A stretch of DNA of 64,000 bases from JBBROS01 sp965213845 (GCA_965213845.1 CBDCAI010000003.1:248001-312000), one strand, 5' to 3'. Positions 1 to 8,833 are shown, counted from the first letter of the stretch. The notes: generated by a model not told the origin, from the letters alone. Numbers and translations: made by a program.

Positions 1-2
1 CG

Positions 3-50
3 GACGGCAGGAAATGCCCGATGGCCGAGAAGCCGGGTTTCAGGGGGTGA
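3..50 (+). CDS. possible C-terminal tail of an upstream gene (cut by window edge)
   Basis: One plus-strand frame is open from the first bases of the window to a TGA at 48-50. It ends only four bases before the next start codon, and its stop lies inside that gene's GGGGGTGA ribosome-binding region, a common arrangement inside an operon. Only about 15 residues are visible, so no family can be assigned and chance remains a real alternative. Confidence 0.25.
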   Translation, partial: DGRKCPMAEKPGFRG

Positions 51-54
51 GCCG

Positions 55-1032
55 ATGCGCCGCACGATGCTGCCCGGACGACGGACGATCCTCGCCGGGG
101 CCGCCGCCCTTGTGGCCAGGCCCACCCTGGGCATCCCGCGCGAGGCGCAGTCCGCCGGCCCTGTCTCCATCGTCGTTGCCGGCCCGTCTGGCAGCCGCCT
201 GGACCGCTGGTCGGAGCTGATCGCCGCGGCCATCGGCCGTACCGTCACCGCCCAGACCCCGATCGACCGCCGCAACATCGGCGGCATCGACGGCGTGACC
301 GGCGCGAACCAGTTCGAGGCTCGGGGCGAGCCCGACGGGCGCACGGCCCTCCTGGTCCCTGGATCGGCGGCCCTGTCATGGCTCACCGGCGAGACCCGTG
401 CCCGCTTCGACCCGGCCCGATGGGTCCCGCTCTGGGCCGGAACCGCGTCCGCCGTTCTCGTCAGCCGCGTCGCCCTCACGCCCGGCACAAGGCTGCGCGT
501 TGCCGCCGGCGGTCCCGTCGGGCCCGAGTTGCCGATGCTCCTCGCGCTCGACCTCCTGGGCATCCAGGCGGTTCCGAGTCCGCTGCACGCCTGCGACGCG
601 GTGGTCGTGCTGGGCGGCGGCCCCGCCTATGACGGCCTGCAGCCCGTCCTGACCCTCGGCAGCCCTGGCGATGACGGGCAGGCCTTGCGCGACCCGCTGC
701 TTCCGTCCGTCCCGACCGTCTTCGAGCTGCTGGCCGACAAGTCGCCGCCCGATTTGCTGGCCGCCCTGCAGGCGACCACGAGGGCGGTCCAGCTCGAGGC
801 CGGGCTCGTTCTGCCGGCGCTCACCCCCGCGGCTTCGGTCGCACGCTGGCGCTTCAACTGCGAGACCCTGCACAAGGACCCCGACCTCCTCGCCGAGGCC
901 GCCCGCCTGCATACACGGCTGATCGCCGCCGATCGCGTCGCCTCATGCACCAGTGCCATCGCCGGCAGCCCCGCAACACTGCTCGCGCTGCGGACGTGGC
1001 TCGCCACCCGCTACGACTGGCGACCCGCATAA
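55..1032 (+). CDS. TctC/Bug-like solute-binding protein, divergent
   Basis: A 325-residue protein with a basic N-terminus and a hydrophobic stretch (about residues 9-26) that looks like an export signal. The mature part follows the plan of TctC/Bug periplasmic binding proteins: an early beta strand with VAGPSGSRLDRW in place of the usual GG-x-D-x-x-AR, a GGIDGVTGAN segment in place of the NRPGAGG loop, a PDGRTALLV strand, and LPSVPTVFEL near residue 220. Such proteins bind carboxylates for tripartite tricarboxylate transporters, but no TctA/TctB genes are nearby and the ligand loops are divergent. The ATG at 55 has a GGGGGTGA ribosome-binding site. The family is likely and the substrate unknown. 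Confidence 0.6.
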   Translation: MRRTMLPGRRTILAGAAALVARPTLGIPREAQSAGPVSIVVAGPSGSRLDRWSELIAAAIGRTVTAQTPIDRRNIGGIDGVTGANQFEARGEPDGRTALLVPGSAALSWLTGETRARFDPARWVPLWAGTASAVLVSRVALTPGTRLRVAAGGPVGPELPMLLALDLLGIQAVPSPLHACDAVVVLGGGPAYDGLQPVLTLGSPGDDGQALRDPLLPSVPTVFELLADKSPPDLLAALQATTRAVQLEAGLVLPALTPAASVARWRFNCETLHKDPDLLAEAARLHTRLIAADRVASCTSAIAGSPATLLALRTWLATRYDWRPA

Positions 1033-1099
1033 GCGTTGACTGTCGTCCGTGCTGCTGATGGAGTCTCTCGGCAGCCTGTTTGAGAAAGATGACTTCAGA

Positions 1100-1124
1100 T
1101 AAAAACGTAGGACCGCTCTACGTC
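1100..1124 (-). terminator. Rho-independent terminator of the flagellin-flbT-flaF unit
   Basis: On the minus strand a six-base stem ACGTAG/CTACGT (1105-1110 with 1118-1123) encloses a seven-base loop and runs straight into five T residues. It lies 57 bases beyond the flaF stop codon, where a terminator for this operon is expected. The rest of 1033-1180 shows no gene. Confidence 0.75.
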
Positions 1125-1180
1125 TTCGTTTGCACGAGCGCCTCGAGAATTTCGTGTGAAGACCATCAACGCGTGGCGCC

Positions 1181-1522
1181 CTATCCCGACGTAAGACCCG
1201 CAGCAACCTGCTCGTTGATCCCGATCAGGAAACCGAGGTCGGGCTCCACAAGCGCCGACTCCCGCTGCACCGCCAGGCCCACCGAGATCATCGACGCCCG
1301 CAACGGCGGCGGCAGCTGATTCTCCGGGTCGCGCAGGAGGTCCAGCAGCGTGATCCACAGACGGTCATTATCCGCCACGGCCTTCCGACGCTCCAGCTGT
1401 CCCGCCGACCGTGCCCCGCGCAGCAGCGCGTTCACCCGCAGGAACACGTCCGCCTCCTGCGCCCGCACGCTTCGGAAGGTCGCGGACCGACGATACGCCA
1501 ACGAGGCCGTTACGCTGCGCAT
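1181..1522 (-). CDS. flaF: flagellar regulator FlaF
   Basis: A 113-residue protein with the layout of alphaproteobacterial FlaF: an N-terminal segment beginning with a short SLAYRR motif, a helical middle (RLWITLLDLLRDPENQLP), LRASMISVGLAVQRE, and a C-terminal DLGFLIGINEQVAAGL. In Caulobacter FlaF is needed for flagellin production and opposes FlbT; that role is inferred here from family and position. The frame is open further upstream, but the ATG at 1522 gives the family length and overlaps the end of flbT by 13 bases, pointing to coupled translation. It is the last gene before a clear terminator. Confidence 0.88.
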   Translation of the reverse strand: MRSVTASLAYRRSATFRSVRAQEADVFLRVNALLRGARSAGQLERRKAVADNDRLWITLLDLLRDPENQLPPPLRASMISVGLAVQRESALVEPDLGFLIGINEQVAAGLTSG

Positions 1523-2019
1523 TCCGCAACCCCCCGGCCCGGCACCCGGCCAGCCCCCGCGCCACTCCCGTCCGGGTTGCCCTCCGAGCCCCCCCCCCGT
1601 TCGATACCCCCATCCGGTGCAGAAGGCACCCGGCCCAGCACCGCATCTTCGTGCCGGATGATCCGCCGCGCCAGCTTCAGCGCCGCGTAGCACTCATCCG
1701 CCTCCGCCGCCGCCAAGGCACGGTCCAGGATGTCCCGGGCCAGCACCGACGTCGTCGCCTCCTTGAACCGCTCGCTGAGCTCCCGCGCCATCGCCAGACC
1801 CTGCGGCCGCTCCTCCTCGGTGCCGATATACGCCGACTGCAACGCGAAATAGATCTGCCGCGCCGGCGTGTCCGCCTCCGCAGGCGGCATGATCTGCTTG
1901 CCGAACAGGAACCGGGCATGCGCCGTCAGCTCGATGCGCGACTTCGTGCGGAAGCGGATGGGCGCGCCGTTCACGACCATCACCTCGCCTTGTCGCAACT
2001 CCAGAACCAGGTTGGACAT
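1510..2019 (-). CDS. flbT: flagellin mRNA regulator FlbT
   Basis: A 169-residue protein that starts like FlbT (SNLVLELRQGEVMVVNGAPIRF) and continues with the family's RFLFGKQIMPP and IYFALQSAYIG segments. FlbT in Caulobacter acts after transcription, binding the flagellin 5' leader and promoting mRNA decay. The ATG at 2019 is chosen because GAAGGTAG lies just ahead of it; the TTG one codon earlier would sit too close to that site. The C-terminal 35 residues are low-complexity Gly/Pro/Ala-rich and look dispensable. It lies 72 bases downstream of flagellin on the same strand and overlaps flaF. Confidence 0.88.
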   Translation of the reverse strand: MSNLVLELRQGEVMVVNGAPIRFRTKSRIELTAHARFLFGKQIMPPAEADTPARQIYFALQSAYIGTEEERPQGLAMARELSERFKEATTSVLARDILDRALAAAEADECYAALKLARRIIRHEDAVLGRVPSAPDGGIERGGGSEGNPDGSGAGAGRVPGRGVAECAA

Positions 2020-2091
2020 CAATCTACCTTCGCGCTCGAACGAACCGATCAGCCGGACCAGGCGGCGGTGTCACGCCGCCTGGTCACGACC

Positions 2092-3000
2092 CTACTTGAA
2101 CAGGCTCAGCAACGTCTGCGGCGCCTGGTTGGACAACGACAGCGCCTGCGTCCCAAGCTGCTGCCGGATCTGCAGCGCCTGCAGGTTCGCCGACTCCTTG
2201 CTCAGGTCCGCGTCCACCAGCGCCCCCAGACCCGCGTTCAGGCTGTCGACCTTCGAGCTGTTGAACGAGATCGTCGCGTCCAGGAAGTTCGCGTCCCCGC
2301 CCGCCTGGTTCAGCTGATCGCTCACCCCGGTCTGCGCCGCCGTGAACGACGTGGCCCCGGTCGTCGCCGTCAGCGCCGTCGAGGCCGCCGTCTGGTCCGC
2401 ACCCGCCGCAGCGGCCGTGAACGTGTCCACCCCCGTCGAGCTCCGGCTGAAGGTCGCCCCGATCAGGCCCGCCAGCGTGCTCGCAAGCCCGCTCACATCC
2501 TCGGACGACAGCGTGCTCGTCGCACCCGACTCGTTGTTGATCACCGACAGGCTCGTCGGCGAGACGCCGCCCGACGCCGCGCCCAGAAGCGTCTGGCCGT
2601 TATACGTCGAGCCATCCACCGCGTTCGCGACCTCCTGCACGACCTTCTTGTACGACGAGACATACTGGTCCCGCTGGTCCTGCGCGTTCGCGGCATTGGC
2701 GATGTTCACCAGCAGGCCCTTCGCCTGGCCCAGCAGACCGCTGATCGTCGTCAGACCCGTCACCGCAGTCCCGACCAGGCCCTTGGCGCTGCCAAGCTGC
2801 TGGTTCACCGTCGTCAGCGCCGTCACGTCCGAACGCACCTTCTGCGCCACCGCAAAGGCCGCGCCGTCATCGATCGCATCCGCAACCCGATAGCCGGTGC
2901 TCACCCGCTTCTCGGTCGCCTGCAGCTGGCTCGTGGTCAAATTCAACGACTGCAGCGCGACTTCCGCGCCGATGTTCGTGTTCACAGAGTTCAAGGGCAT
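2092..3000 (-). CDS. fliC: flagellin
   Basis: A 302-residue flagellin. The conserved D0/D1 N-terminal helices run from residue 1 to about 140 (SVNTNIGAEVALQSLNLT, then KRVSTGYRVADAIDDGAAFAVAQ, and KKVVQEVANAVDGSTYNGQTLL). The C-terminal D0/D1 helix ends QQLGTQALSLSNQAPQTLLSLFK-like, as in the family. The middle is a short Ala/Ser/Thr-rich variable domain, so this is one of the small flagellins typical of alphaproteobacteria. It is secreted unfolded by the flagellar export apparatus and polymerises into the filament. It is first of a flagellin-flbT-flaF set; a strong stem-loop sits just upstream of its start. Confidence 0.92.
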   Translation of the reverse strand: MPLNSVNTNIGAEVALQSLNLTTSQLQATEKRVSTGYRVADAIDDGAAFAVAQKVRSDVTALTTVNQQLGSAKGLVGTAVTGLTTISGLLGQAKGLLVNIANAANAQDQRDQYVSSYKKVVQEVANAVDGSTYNGQTLLGAASGGVSPTSLSVINNESGATSTLSSEDVSGLASTLAGLIGATFSRSSTGVDTFTAAAAGADQTAASTALTATTGATSFTAAQTGVSDQLNQAGGDANFLDATISFNSSKVDSLNAGLGALVDADLSKESANLQALQIRQQLGTQALSLSNQAPQTLLSLFK

Positions 3001-3019
3001 GGTGTTTCACCTTCGTGCC

Positions 3020-3047
3020 AAAACGTGGAGGGGAATGCCCACGTTTT
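3020..3047 (-). promoter_or_regulatory. 9-bp perfect inverted repeat between mutY and flagellin
   Basis: AAAACGTGG (3020-3028) and CCACGTTTT (3039-3047) form a perfect nine-base stem with a ten-base loop, 15 bases after the mutY stop and 20 bases before the flagellin ATG on the same strand. The A-run/T-run flanks suit a Rho-independent terminator for mutY. The position also suits a structured flagellin mRNA leader, the kind of target FlbT acts on. The sequence alone does not decide between the two. Confidence 0.6.
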
Positions 3048-3061
3048 GCAGGCGTCCCCCA

Positions 3062-4174
3062 CTATCCCGCCAAAGCCTTAACGCCCGGTGAAGCGCACCC
3101 CGCCCCACCAACCCCGAACCCCGAGCCCGCCACAACCGCCACGCACCGCCGCATGACGGTCGGAAGCGCCGCCGCCGCCAGATCGCCAACGGCATGCACC
3201 TCCCCTTCCGCCCCGATCGTGCCCACCAGCGCCCCATACACCTCGAGATGCAGCTCGAAATGCGTGAAGCCGTGCCGCGCCTGCCCAAGACGCCGCCACG
3301 CGCCCGCCTGGGGTGCCCCCGCCAGCGCCTCCGCCTCGCCCCACCGGTCGCCCCGCCACGCCGTCCCCGGCAGGCCCAGCATGCCCCCCAGCAGCCCCGA
3401 AGGCGGCCGCCGGCGCAGCAGCACCTGCCCCGCCGCATCCTGCAGCCAGAACTGCACCCCGTGCCGCAGCGGCCGGAGCTTGCGTGGCGCCTTCACCGGC
3501 AGCAGCGCCGGGTCGCCCAGGCGCCGCCCCAGGCACGCCGCCTGCCACGGGCACAGCGCGCAGGCCGGGTTGCGCGGCGTGCACACCGTCGCCCCGAGGT
3601 CGAACAGCGCCTGCGTGAAGTCGGCGGGCCGGGCCTGCGCAACCGGGTCCGCCCCCAGGCGCCGCGCCGCCGCCTCGATCCGGCCCTTCCCCGCGGGCAG
3701 CGGCGTGTCGATCGCGAACACCCGGGCCGCCACCCGCTCCACGTTGCCGTCCACCGGCACCACCGGAAGGCCGAACGCGATGCTCGCCACCGCCGCCGCC
3801 GTGTAGGCCCCCACCCCCGGCAGGGCCCGCAGCCCCGCCAGGTCCCGCGGAAAGCCGCCCGCCGCCACCACCGCCTGCGCACAGGCATGCATGTTGCGCG
3901 CCCTTGCGTAGTAGCCGAGCCCCGCCCAGGCCTCCATCACCTGGTCGGCCGGGGCCGCCGCCAGCGCCGCCACGCTCGGGAACCGCTCCAGGAACCGCCG
4001 GAAGTACGGTCCCACGGCCGCCACCGTCGTCTGCTGCAGCATGATCTCGCTCAGCCACACACGGTAAGGGTCAGGCGATTCGCCCGGCAGGGCCCGCCAT
4101 GGCATGCTGCGCCGGTGCCGGTCGTACCAGACGAGCAGCGCCGCCGCCGCCGGGTGAGAAGGAGGCCCTTGCAT
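3062..4174 (-). CDS. mutY: A/G-specific adenine DNA glycosylase MutY
   Basis: A 370-residue MutY, which removes adenine mispaired with 8-oxoguanine. The N-terminal HhH-GPD domain shows WYDRHRRSMPWR, the catalytic Glu in EIMLQQTTV, the helix-hairpin-helix LPGVGAYTAAAV and the catalytic Asp in VDGNVERV. It is followed by the four-cysteine iron-sulfur loop (C-x6-C-x2-C-x5-C). The C-terminal third is the NUDIX-like domain that recognises 8-oxoG. A much longer open frame exists upstream, but the ATG at 4174 fits the family length. That start codon shares bases with the start of the divergent DciA-like gene. Confidence 0.93.
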   Translation of the reverse strand: MQGPPSHPAAAALLVWYDRHRRSMPWRALPGESPDPYRVWLSEIMLQQTTVAAVGPYFRRFLERFPSVAALAAAPADQVMEAWAGLGYYARARNMHACAQAVVAAGGFPRDLAGLRALPGVGAYTAAAVASIAFGLPVVPVDGNVERVAARVFAIDTPLPAGKGRIEAAARRLGADPVAQARPADFTQALFDLGATVCTPRNPACALCPWQAACLGRRLGDPALLPVKAPRKLRPLRHGVQFWLQDAAGQVLLRRRPPSGLLGGMLGLPGTAWRGDRWGEAEALAGAPQAGAWRRLGQARHGFTHFELHLEVYGALVGTIGAEGEVHAVGDLAAAALPTVMRRCVAVVAGSGFGVGGAGCASPGVKALAG

Positions 4175-4670
4175 GCCGCCGGATATGAAGAAGACCGCCG
4201 CGCAGGGCAAGGAAGCAGCCGTCCTCGCCAACCCGGCCCGACACCCCTTCGGGCCCCGCGCCATCGGCGCCGTGCTGCCCGCCGTCACCCGCCCCGCCTT
4301 CCGCAGGCACGGCCCGGCCGCCGCCAGCCTCATGGCCGACTGGCCCGCCATCGTCGGCCCCATGCTGGCCGCCACCGCCCACCCCCGCCGCCTGTCGGCG
4401 GGCACCCTGACCCTGGGCTGCACCGGCCCCGTGGCGCTCGAGCTGCAGCACCTGGTCGGCCCCTTGATCGAGCGCGTCAACACCTACCTCGGCCACCCCA
4501 TCGTCCAGCGCCTGCGCTTCCTGCAGGAGGCCCGGCCCCCCGCCCCACCCGTCCCCATCCCGCGGCGGGCCGTGCGACTCGACCCCGTGCATGTCCCCGG
4601 CCTGCCCGACGGAGACCTCCGGGACGCGCTCGCAGCCCTGGGGGCCTTGGTGTCAGCCGATCGCGCTTGA
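4173..4670 (+). CDS. DUF721/DciA-like protein
   Basis: A 165-residue protein of the DUF721 family. The conserved core is at residues 45-120 (LMADWPAIVGPMLAATAHPRRLS, TLTLGCTGPVALELQHL, LIERVNTYLGH, VQRLRFLQ). DUF721 includes DciA, the helicase operator that replaces DnaC/DnaI in many bacteria, so a role in loading or controlling the replicative helicase is possible. The ATG at 4173 has a good GGAGG site at 4161-4165. The gene is transcribed away from mutY with overlapping starts and is followed by a DsbA-like gene and smc on the same strand. Confidence 0.8.
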   Translation: MPPDMKKTAAQGKEAAVLANPARHPFGPRAIGAVLPAVTRPAFRRHGPAAASLMADWPAIVGPMLAATAHPRRLSAGTLTLGCTGPVALELQHLVGPLIERVNTYLGHPIVQRLRFLQEARPPAPPVPIPRRAVRLDPVHVPGLPDGDLRDALAALGALVSADRA

Positions 4671-4727
4671 CGCGGCTGCCGGCGGCGGGCGCATAAAACA
4701 CCCCACCGCCGCAGTCCCGAGGATTCG

Positions 4728-5357
4728 ATGCCGCTCTCCCGCCGCTCCGCCGTCACCGCCGTCACCGCCTGGGCCGCCATCGCCGCCACGGGCAGCCTTC
4801 AGCCGCATGCAGCGCATGCCCAACCGGCAGACCCCCGCATGGCCGAACGCGGCCTCGGCAAGGACGGCGTGAAGGTCGTCGTGCAGGAATGGTTCAGCCT
4901 CACCTGCAGCCACTGCGCCGAGTTCCAGAAGTCCACCTTCCCCCAAGTCCGCAAGGACCTGATCGACACCGGCCGCATCCACTACGTCTGGCGCGACTAC
5001 CCGCTCGACCAGGTCGCCCTCATGGCCGCCATGGTGGCCCGCGCCCTCCCGGCCGAGCGCTATGAGCCGTTCATCTCGACCCTCCTGGCCACCCAGGACC
5101 GCTGGGCCTTCGCCCGCGGCGTCAACAGCACCCAGGAGCTGGCCAAGATCGCCGCCCTCGCCGGCATGCCCCGCGCGACCTTCGACGCCACCATCGCCGA
5201 CGCCGGCTTGAAGCAGGCCATCCTCGCCGCCCAGGAAGACGCGGAGAAGCGCCTGTCGATCAGCAGCACCCCCAGCTTCATCATCAACGACCGCATGATC
5301 TCCGGCGCCATGGGCTACCCGGCCTTCCTGCAGGCCGTCGACGCCGCAGCCGCGTAG
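4728..5357 (+). CDS. DsbA-family thiol oxidoreductase
   Basis: A 209-residue exported thioredoxin-fold protein. The first 30 residues form a signal peptide with a twin-arginine-like RR start and an Ala-rich core ending in AHAQ. The active site CSHC is near residue 60 (SLTCSHCAEFQ), the long helical insertion follows, and a cis-Pro loop appears near residue 185 (SSTPSFIIN). Proteins of this DsbA/DsbG-like type act on disulfides in the periplasm, usually with DsbB or another partner not seen here. The gene ends eight bases before smc on the same strand, an arrangement recurrent in Rhodospirillales. Confidence 0.88.
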   Translation: MPLSRRSAVTAVTAWAAIAATGSLQPHAAHAQPADPRMAERGLGKDGVKVVVQEWFSLTCSHCAEFQKSTFPQVRKDLIDTGRIHYVWRDYPLDQVALMAAMVARALPAERYEPFISTLLATQDRWAFARGVNSTQELAKIAALAGMPRATFDATIADAGLKQAILAAQEDAEKRLSISSTPSFIINDRMISGAMGYPAFLQAVDAAAA

Positions 5358-5365
5358 CCCCCGGC

Positions 5366-8300
5366 GTGGGCGCACGCTTCGTCCGGCTCGGCATCGCCGG
5401 CTTCAAGAGCTTCGCCGACCCGGTCTCGCTCGAGATCCTCCCTGGCCTGACCGGGATCGTCGGCCCCAACGGCTGCGGCAAGAGCAACGTCGCCGAGGCG
5501 CTCCGCTGGGCCATGGGCGAGGCCAATGCCCGCCACCTGCGCGGGGGCGACATGGACGACGTCGTGTTCGCCGGCGCCGCGCACCGCCCCGCCCGCAACC
5601 TCGCCGAGGTCGCCCTCACGATCGAGGACGACGACGCCGGGCTGCCGCCCCCCTTCGCCGGCCAGGCCGAGCTGCATGTCGTCCGCCGGCTGGAGCGGGG
5701 CGCCGGCAGCGCCTACCGCGTGAACGGCCGGGAAACCCGTGCGCGGGACGTCCAGACCCTGTTCGCCGACCTGGCCAGCGGGGCCCGCTCGTCGGCCATG
5801 GTCAGCCAGGGCCGGGTCGGCGCCCTGGTCGCCGCGCGCCCCGAAGACCGCCGGGCCGTGCTGGAGGAGGCGGCGGGGATCACCGGCCTGCATGCTCGCC
5901 GCGCCGAGGCCGAGACCCGGCTCCGCGCCGCCGAGGCCAACCTGGAGCGGGCCGGGGAACGCCACGTGCTGCTGGAACGGCAGCTGGAGGGACTGCGCGG
6001 CCAGGCCCGGCAGGCAGCGCGCTACCGCACCGTGATGACCGCCGTGCTGGAGGCGGAGGCCGCCCACCTCGCCATCCAGCGCGCCCAGGCGCACCAGGCG
6101 TGCCGCGTCGCGGAGGCCGAGCTGCACGCCGCGACGGAAGCCGCACAGGCTGCCGCCGTCGGCGCGCTGGAGGCCGCAAGCCAGGCCGCCCGCGCCCAGG
6201 CCGCCCTGCCGCCGCTGCGCGAGGCCGAAGCCGCCGCGCGCACCCGGATGGAACGGGCCCGCCTGGCCCAGGACGGCCTGGCTGCCGAGAAGGCACGCGC
6301 CGAGGCCGCACTTGCCGCCGCCACAGGCCGCCGGGAACAGATCGCGCGCGACCTCGCCCATGCCCTGTCCGTGCTGCAGGACGCGGACGGTGCCGACGCG
6401 CGCCTTGTGGCCGAAGCGGACCGCCTGGCCACCGAGGCGCAGGCGCATCCCGAGGCCCACGCCTCCGCCCGGGCGGAGGCGACCGCCGCCGCCGCCGCCA
6501 TTCACGACGCCGATGAACGCGCCCGCGACACCGCCGCCCGGGCGGCCGAGGCCGGGGCACGCCTGGCCGCCGCCCAGCAGCTGCTGCAGCAGGCCGAGGC
6601 CCGCGCCCGCCGTGCCGACGAGACCCATGGCCGCCTGCTGGCCGACCAGGCCCGCGCCGCAGCCCAGGTGCTGGAGCCCGCCCGCCTCGCGGCCGCCGCC
6701 GCCGCCCTCGCCGCCGCCGAACGCGACCTGGCTGCCGCCCGCATCGCCCAGGACCAGGCGGAGGCCGGCCGCGCCGCCGCCGCGCCCCGTGCCGCCGCAG
6801 CCCGCGAGGCCAGCGCCGCCCAGGACGCGGCCCGCCATCGCCTGGCCGCCGAGACCGCCGCCCTGTCCGAGGTCCTCGACGTCGCCGGCAGCGAGCGCTG
6901 GCCCCCCATGGTCGACTTCATGACCGTGCCGCCCGGGCTCGAGGCCGCCCTGGGCGCCGCGCTGGGCGACGCGCTGGGCGCCGCCGCCGACCGCGACGCC
7001 GCCCGGCACTGGCGACCCCTTCCGCCGCACGAGGCGCCCCCCATCCCCGGCCGCTGCCTCGCCGGCGCCGTCGCCGGGCCCGCCTTGCTCGCCCGCGCCC
7101 TCGCCGGCATCGGCCTCGTGGACTCCGAGGCGGAGGGCGACGACGCGCAACCCGCCCTCCTGCCCGGCCAGACCCTGGTCAGCCCGCAAGGCGCCGTGTG
7201 GCGCTGGGACGGCTACACCGTCCGCCCCGGCACCCCCACGGCCGCCACCGTCCGCCTGCAGCAGCGCAACCGGCTGGCCGGGCTGCAGGCGCACCTGATC
7301 GAGGCCAGGCGGTCCGCCGACGCCGCCAGCGCCATAAGCGCTGCGGCCGACCGGGCCGAGCGCCAGGCCGTCATCGGGGAACAGCAGACCCGCACCAATC
7401 GCCGCGCCGCGGAAACGGCCGTCGAGCGCGCCCGCAGCGCCGCCGAAACTCTGCGCCACCAGGCCGACGGCGCAGCGGCCCGGCTCGCCGCACTCGACGA
7501 CCAGATCGCCCGGACCGAACCCGAGGCCGCCGCCGCCGCCGAGGCGCTGGCGGCCGCACGGCACGACCACGCCGCCCTGCCCGACCCCGCCACGCTCCGC
7601 ACTGCCGCCGAGGCGGCTCGCCAGCACGTCGCCGCCGCCCGCACCAGGGACGCCGCCGCCGCCCGCGCCCTCGACACGCTGGAGCGCGCCGAACACGCCC
7701 GCCAGACCCGCCTCCGCATCATCGTGCAGGAGCGTCAGGACCGCCGCATGCGCGCTCAGGACCTGACTGCCCGGGTCGTCGACCTGCGCGCCCGCACGCA
7801 CGAGGCCGAGGCCGAGCACGAACGCCTGGTCCAGGCCCCCGCCCGCGCCGCCGGCCTCGCCGAAGCCGCGGCCGCCGCCTGCAGCACCGAAGCCCAGGCG
7901 CTGCGCCAGGCGTCCGCCGCCCGCGACGCCGCGGAGACTGCCGCCGCCACCGCCGCCACCGCCGCGCAGGTTGCCGAGCACGCCAAATATGCCGCCCGGG
8001 AGACCCTGGCCCGCGCCGAGATGCGCGGGGCGGCCGCCGCCGAGAACCAGGTCGCCACCGAAGCCCGCATCATGGACCGCGAGCCTGCCCTGCCACCCTT
8101 CCCCACCCCCGCCAACCTCTCTCAGGCCGACCTATCCCAGGCGGGCGAGGAACGCGCCCGTCAGCGCCTGCACCGCCTGACGCGGGAGCGCGACGACATG
8201 GGCCCCGTCAACCTGCGCGCCGAGATCGAGGCCGAGACCATCGCCGCCGACATCGCCACCATCGAGCATGAGCGCGAGGAGCTCGCCACCGCCATCGCCA

Positions 8301-8833
8301 AGCTGCGCGGCAGCATCGGCCACCTGAACCGCGAAGGGCGCGAACGGCTGACCGCGGTGTTCCAGCAGGTCGACCGGCACTTCCAGGCCCTGTTCGCCCG
8401 CATGTTCGGCGGGGGGCGTGCCCACCTGGCCCTGGTCGGCTCGGACGACCCGCTGCAGGCCGGGCTCGAGATCTACGCGCAGCCGCCGGGCAAGAAGCTC
8501 GCGACGCTGAGCCTGCTGTCGGGCGGCGAACAGGCGCTGACCGCGCTCAGCCTGGTGTTCGCCGTCTTCCGCTGCAACCCGGCCCCGCTCTGCGTCCTCG
8601 ACGAGGTCGACGCCCCGCTCGACGACGCCAACGTCGAGCGGCTCTGCGCCCTGCTGTCCGACATGGCGCACGAGACCGGGACCCGCTTCCTGGTCGTCAC
8701 CCACCACCAGGTCACCATGTCCCGCATGGACCGGCTGTACGGCGTAACGATGCAGGAGCGCGGCGTGTCCCGCCTGCTGTCCGTCGACCTGTCGCGCGCC
8801 ACGGACCTGGTGGAGGCGATGGCGGCCGAGTAG
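5366..8833 (+). CDS. smc: chromosome segregation ATPase SMC
   Basis: An 1155-residue SMC protein, the core of condensin, which compacts and segregates the chromosome. The Walker A box GPNGCGKS is at residues 33-40, followed by a long Ala/Arg/Glu-rich coiled coil. A hinge lies at roughly 510-650 (VDFMTVPPGLEAALGAALG, AVWRWDGYTVRPG), then a second coiled coil. The C-terminal head has the signature LSGGEQALTALS at about 1051, Walker B CVLDEVDAPLDD and the VTHHQ switch. The start is a GTG eight bases after the dsbA-like stop with no clear ribosome-binding site, so translational coupling is likely. The extreme GC skew of the coiled coil creates long spurious frames on the other strand. Confidence 0.96.
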   Translation: MGARFVRLGIAGFKSFADPVSLEILPGLTGIVGPNGCGKSNVAEALRWAMGEANARHLRGGDMDDVVFAGAAHRPARNLAEVALTIEDDDAGLPPPFAGQAELHVVRRLERGAGSAYRVNGRETRARDVQTLFADLASGARSSAMVSQGRVGALVAARPEDRRAVLEEAAGITGLHARRAEAETRLRAAEANLERAGERHVLLERQLEGLRGQARQAARYRTVMTAVLEAEAAHLAIQRAQAHQACRVAEAELHAATEAAQAAAVGALEAASQAARAQAALPPLREAEAAARTRMERARLAQDGLAAEKARAEAALAAATGRREQIARDLAHALSVLQDADGADARLVAEADRLATEAQAHPEAHASARAEATAAAAAIHDADERARDTAARAAEAGARLAAAQQLLQQAEARARRADETHGRLLADQARAAAQVLEPARLAAAAAALAAAERDLAAARIAQDQAEAGRAAAAPRAAAAREASAAQDAARHRLAAETAALSEVLDVAGSERWPPMVDFMTVPPGLEAALGAALGDALGAAADRDAARHWRPLPPHEAPPIPGRCLAGAVAGPALLARALAGIGLVDSEAEGDDAQPALLPGQTLVSPQGAVWRWDGYTVRPGTPTAATVRLQQRNRLAGLQAHLIEARRSADAASAISAAADRAERQAVIGEQQTRTNRRAAETAVERARSAAETLRHQADGAAARLAALDDQIARTEPEAAAAAEALAAARHDHAALPDPATLRTAAEAARQHVAAARTRDAAAARALDTLERAEHARQTRLRIIVQERQDRRMRAQDLTARVVDLRARTHEAEAEHERLVQAPARAAGLAEAAAAACSTEAQALRQASAARDAAETAAATAATAAQVAEHAKYAARETLARAEMRGAAAAENQVATEARIMDREPALPPFPTPANLSQADLSQAGEERARQRLHRLTRERDDMGPVNLRAEIEAETIAADIATIEHEREELATAIAKLRGSIGHLNREGRERLTAVFQQVDRHFQALFARMFGGGRAHLALVGSDDPLQAGLEIYAQPPGKKLATLSLLSGGEQALTALSLVFAVFRCNPAPLCVLDEVDAPLDDANVERLCALLSDMAHETGTRFLVVTHHQVTMSRMDRLYGVTMQERGVSRLLSVDLSRATDLVEAMAAE

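Noticed and set aside
3004..3019. TGGCACG just upstream of flagellin as a sigma-54 promoter (minus strand)
   Set aside because: The -24-like box is good but the GC of the -12 box is missing at the right distance, and it would leave almost no leader. A second candidate near 3046-3060 has GG and GC one base too close.
4175..4483. N-terminal extension of MutY by about 100 residues
   Set aside because: The extension is antisense to the DciA-like gene, has no similarity to MutY, and the ATG at 4174 gives the usual family length.
5315..7981. Very long open frames on the minus strand opposite smc, up to about 890 codons
   Set aside because: They are low-complexity Gly/Ala/Arg translations produced by the GC-rich coiled-coil coding of smc; no family features, no start context, and smc is unmistakable on the other strand.
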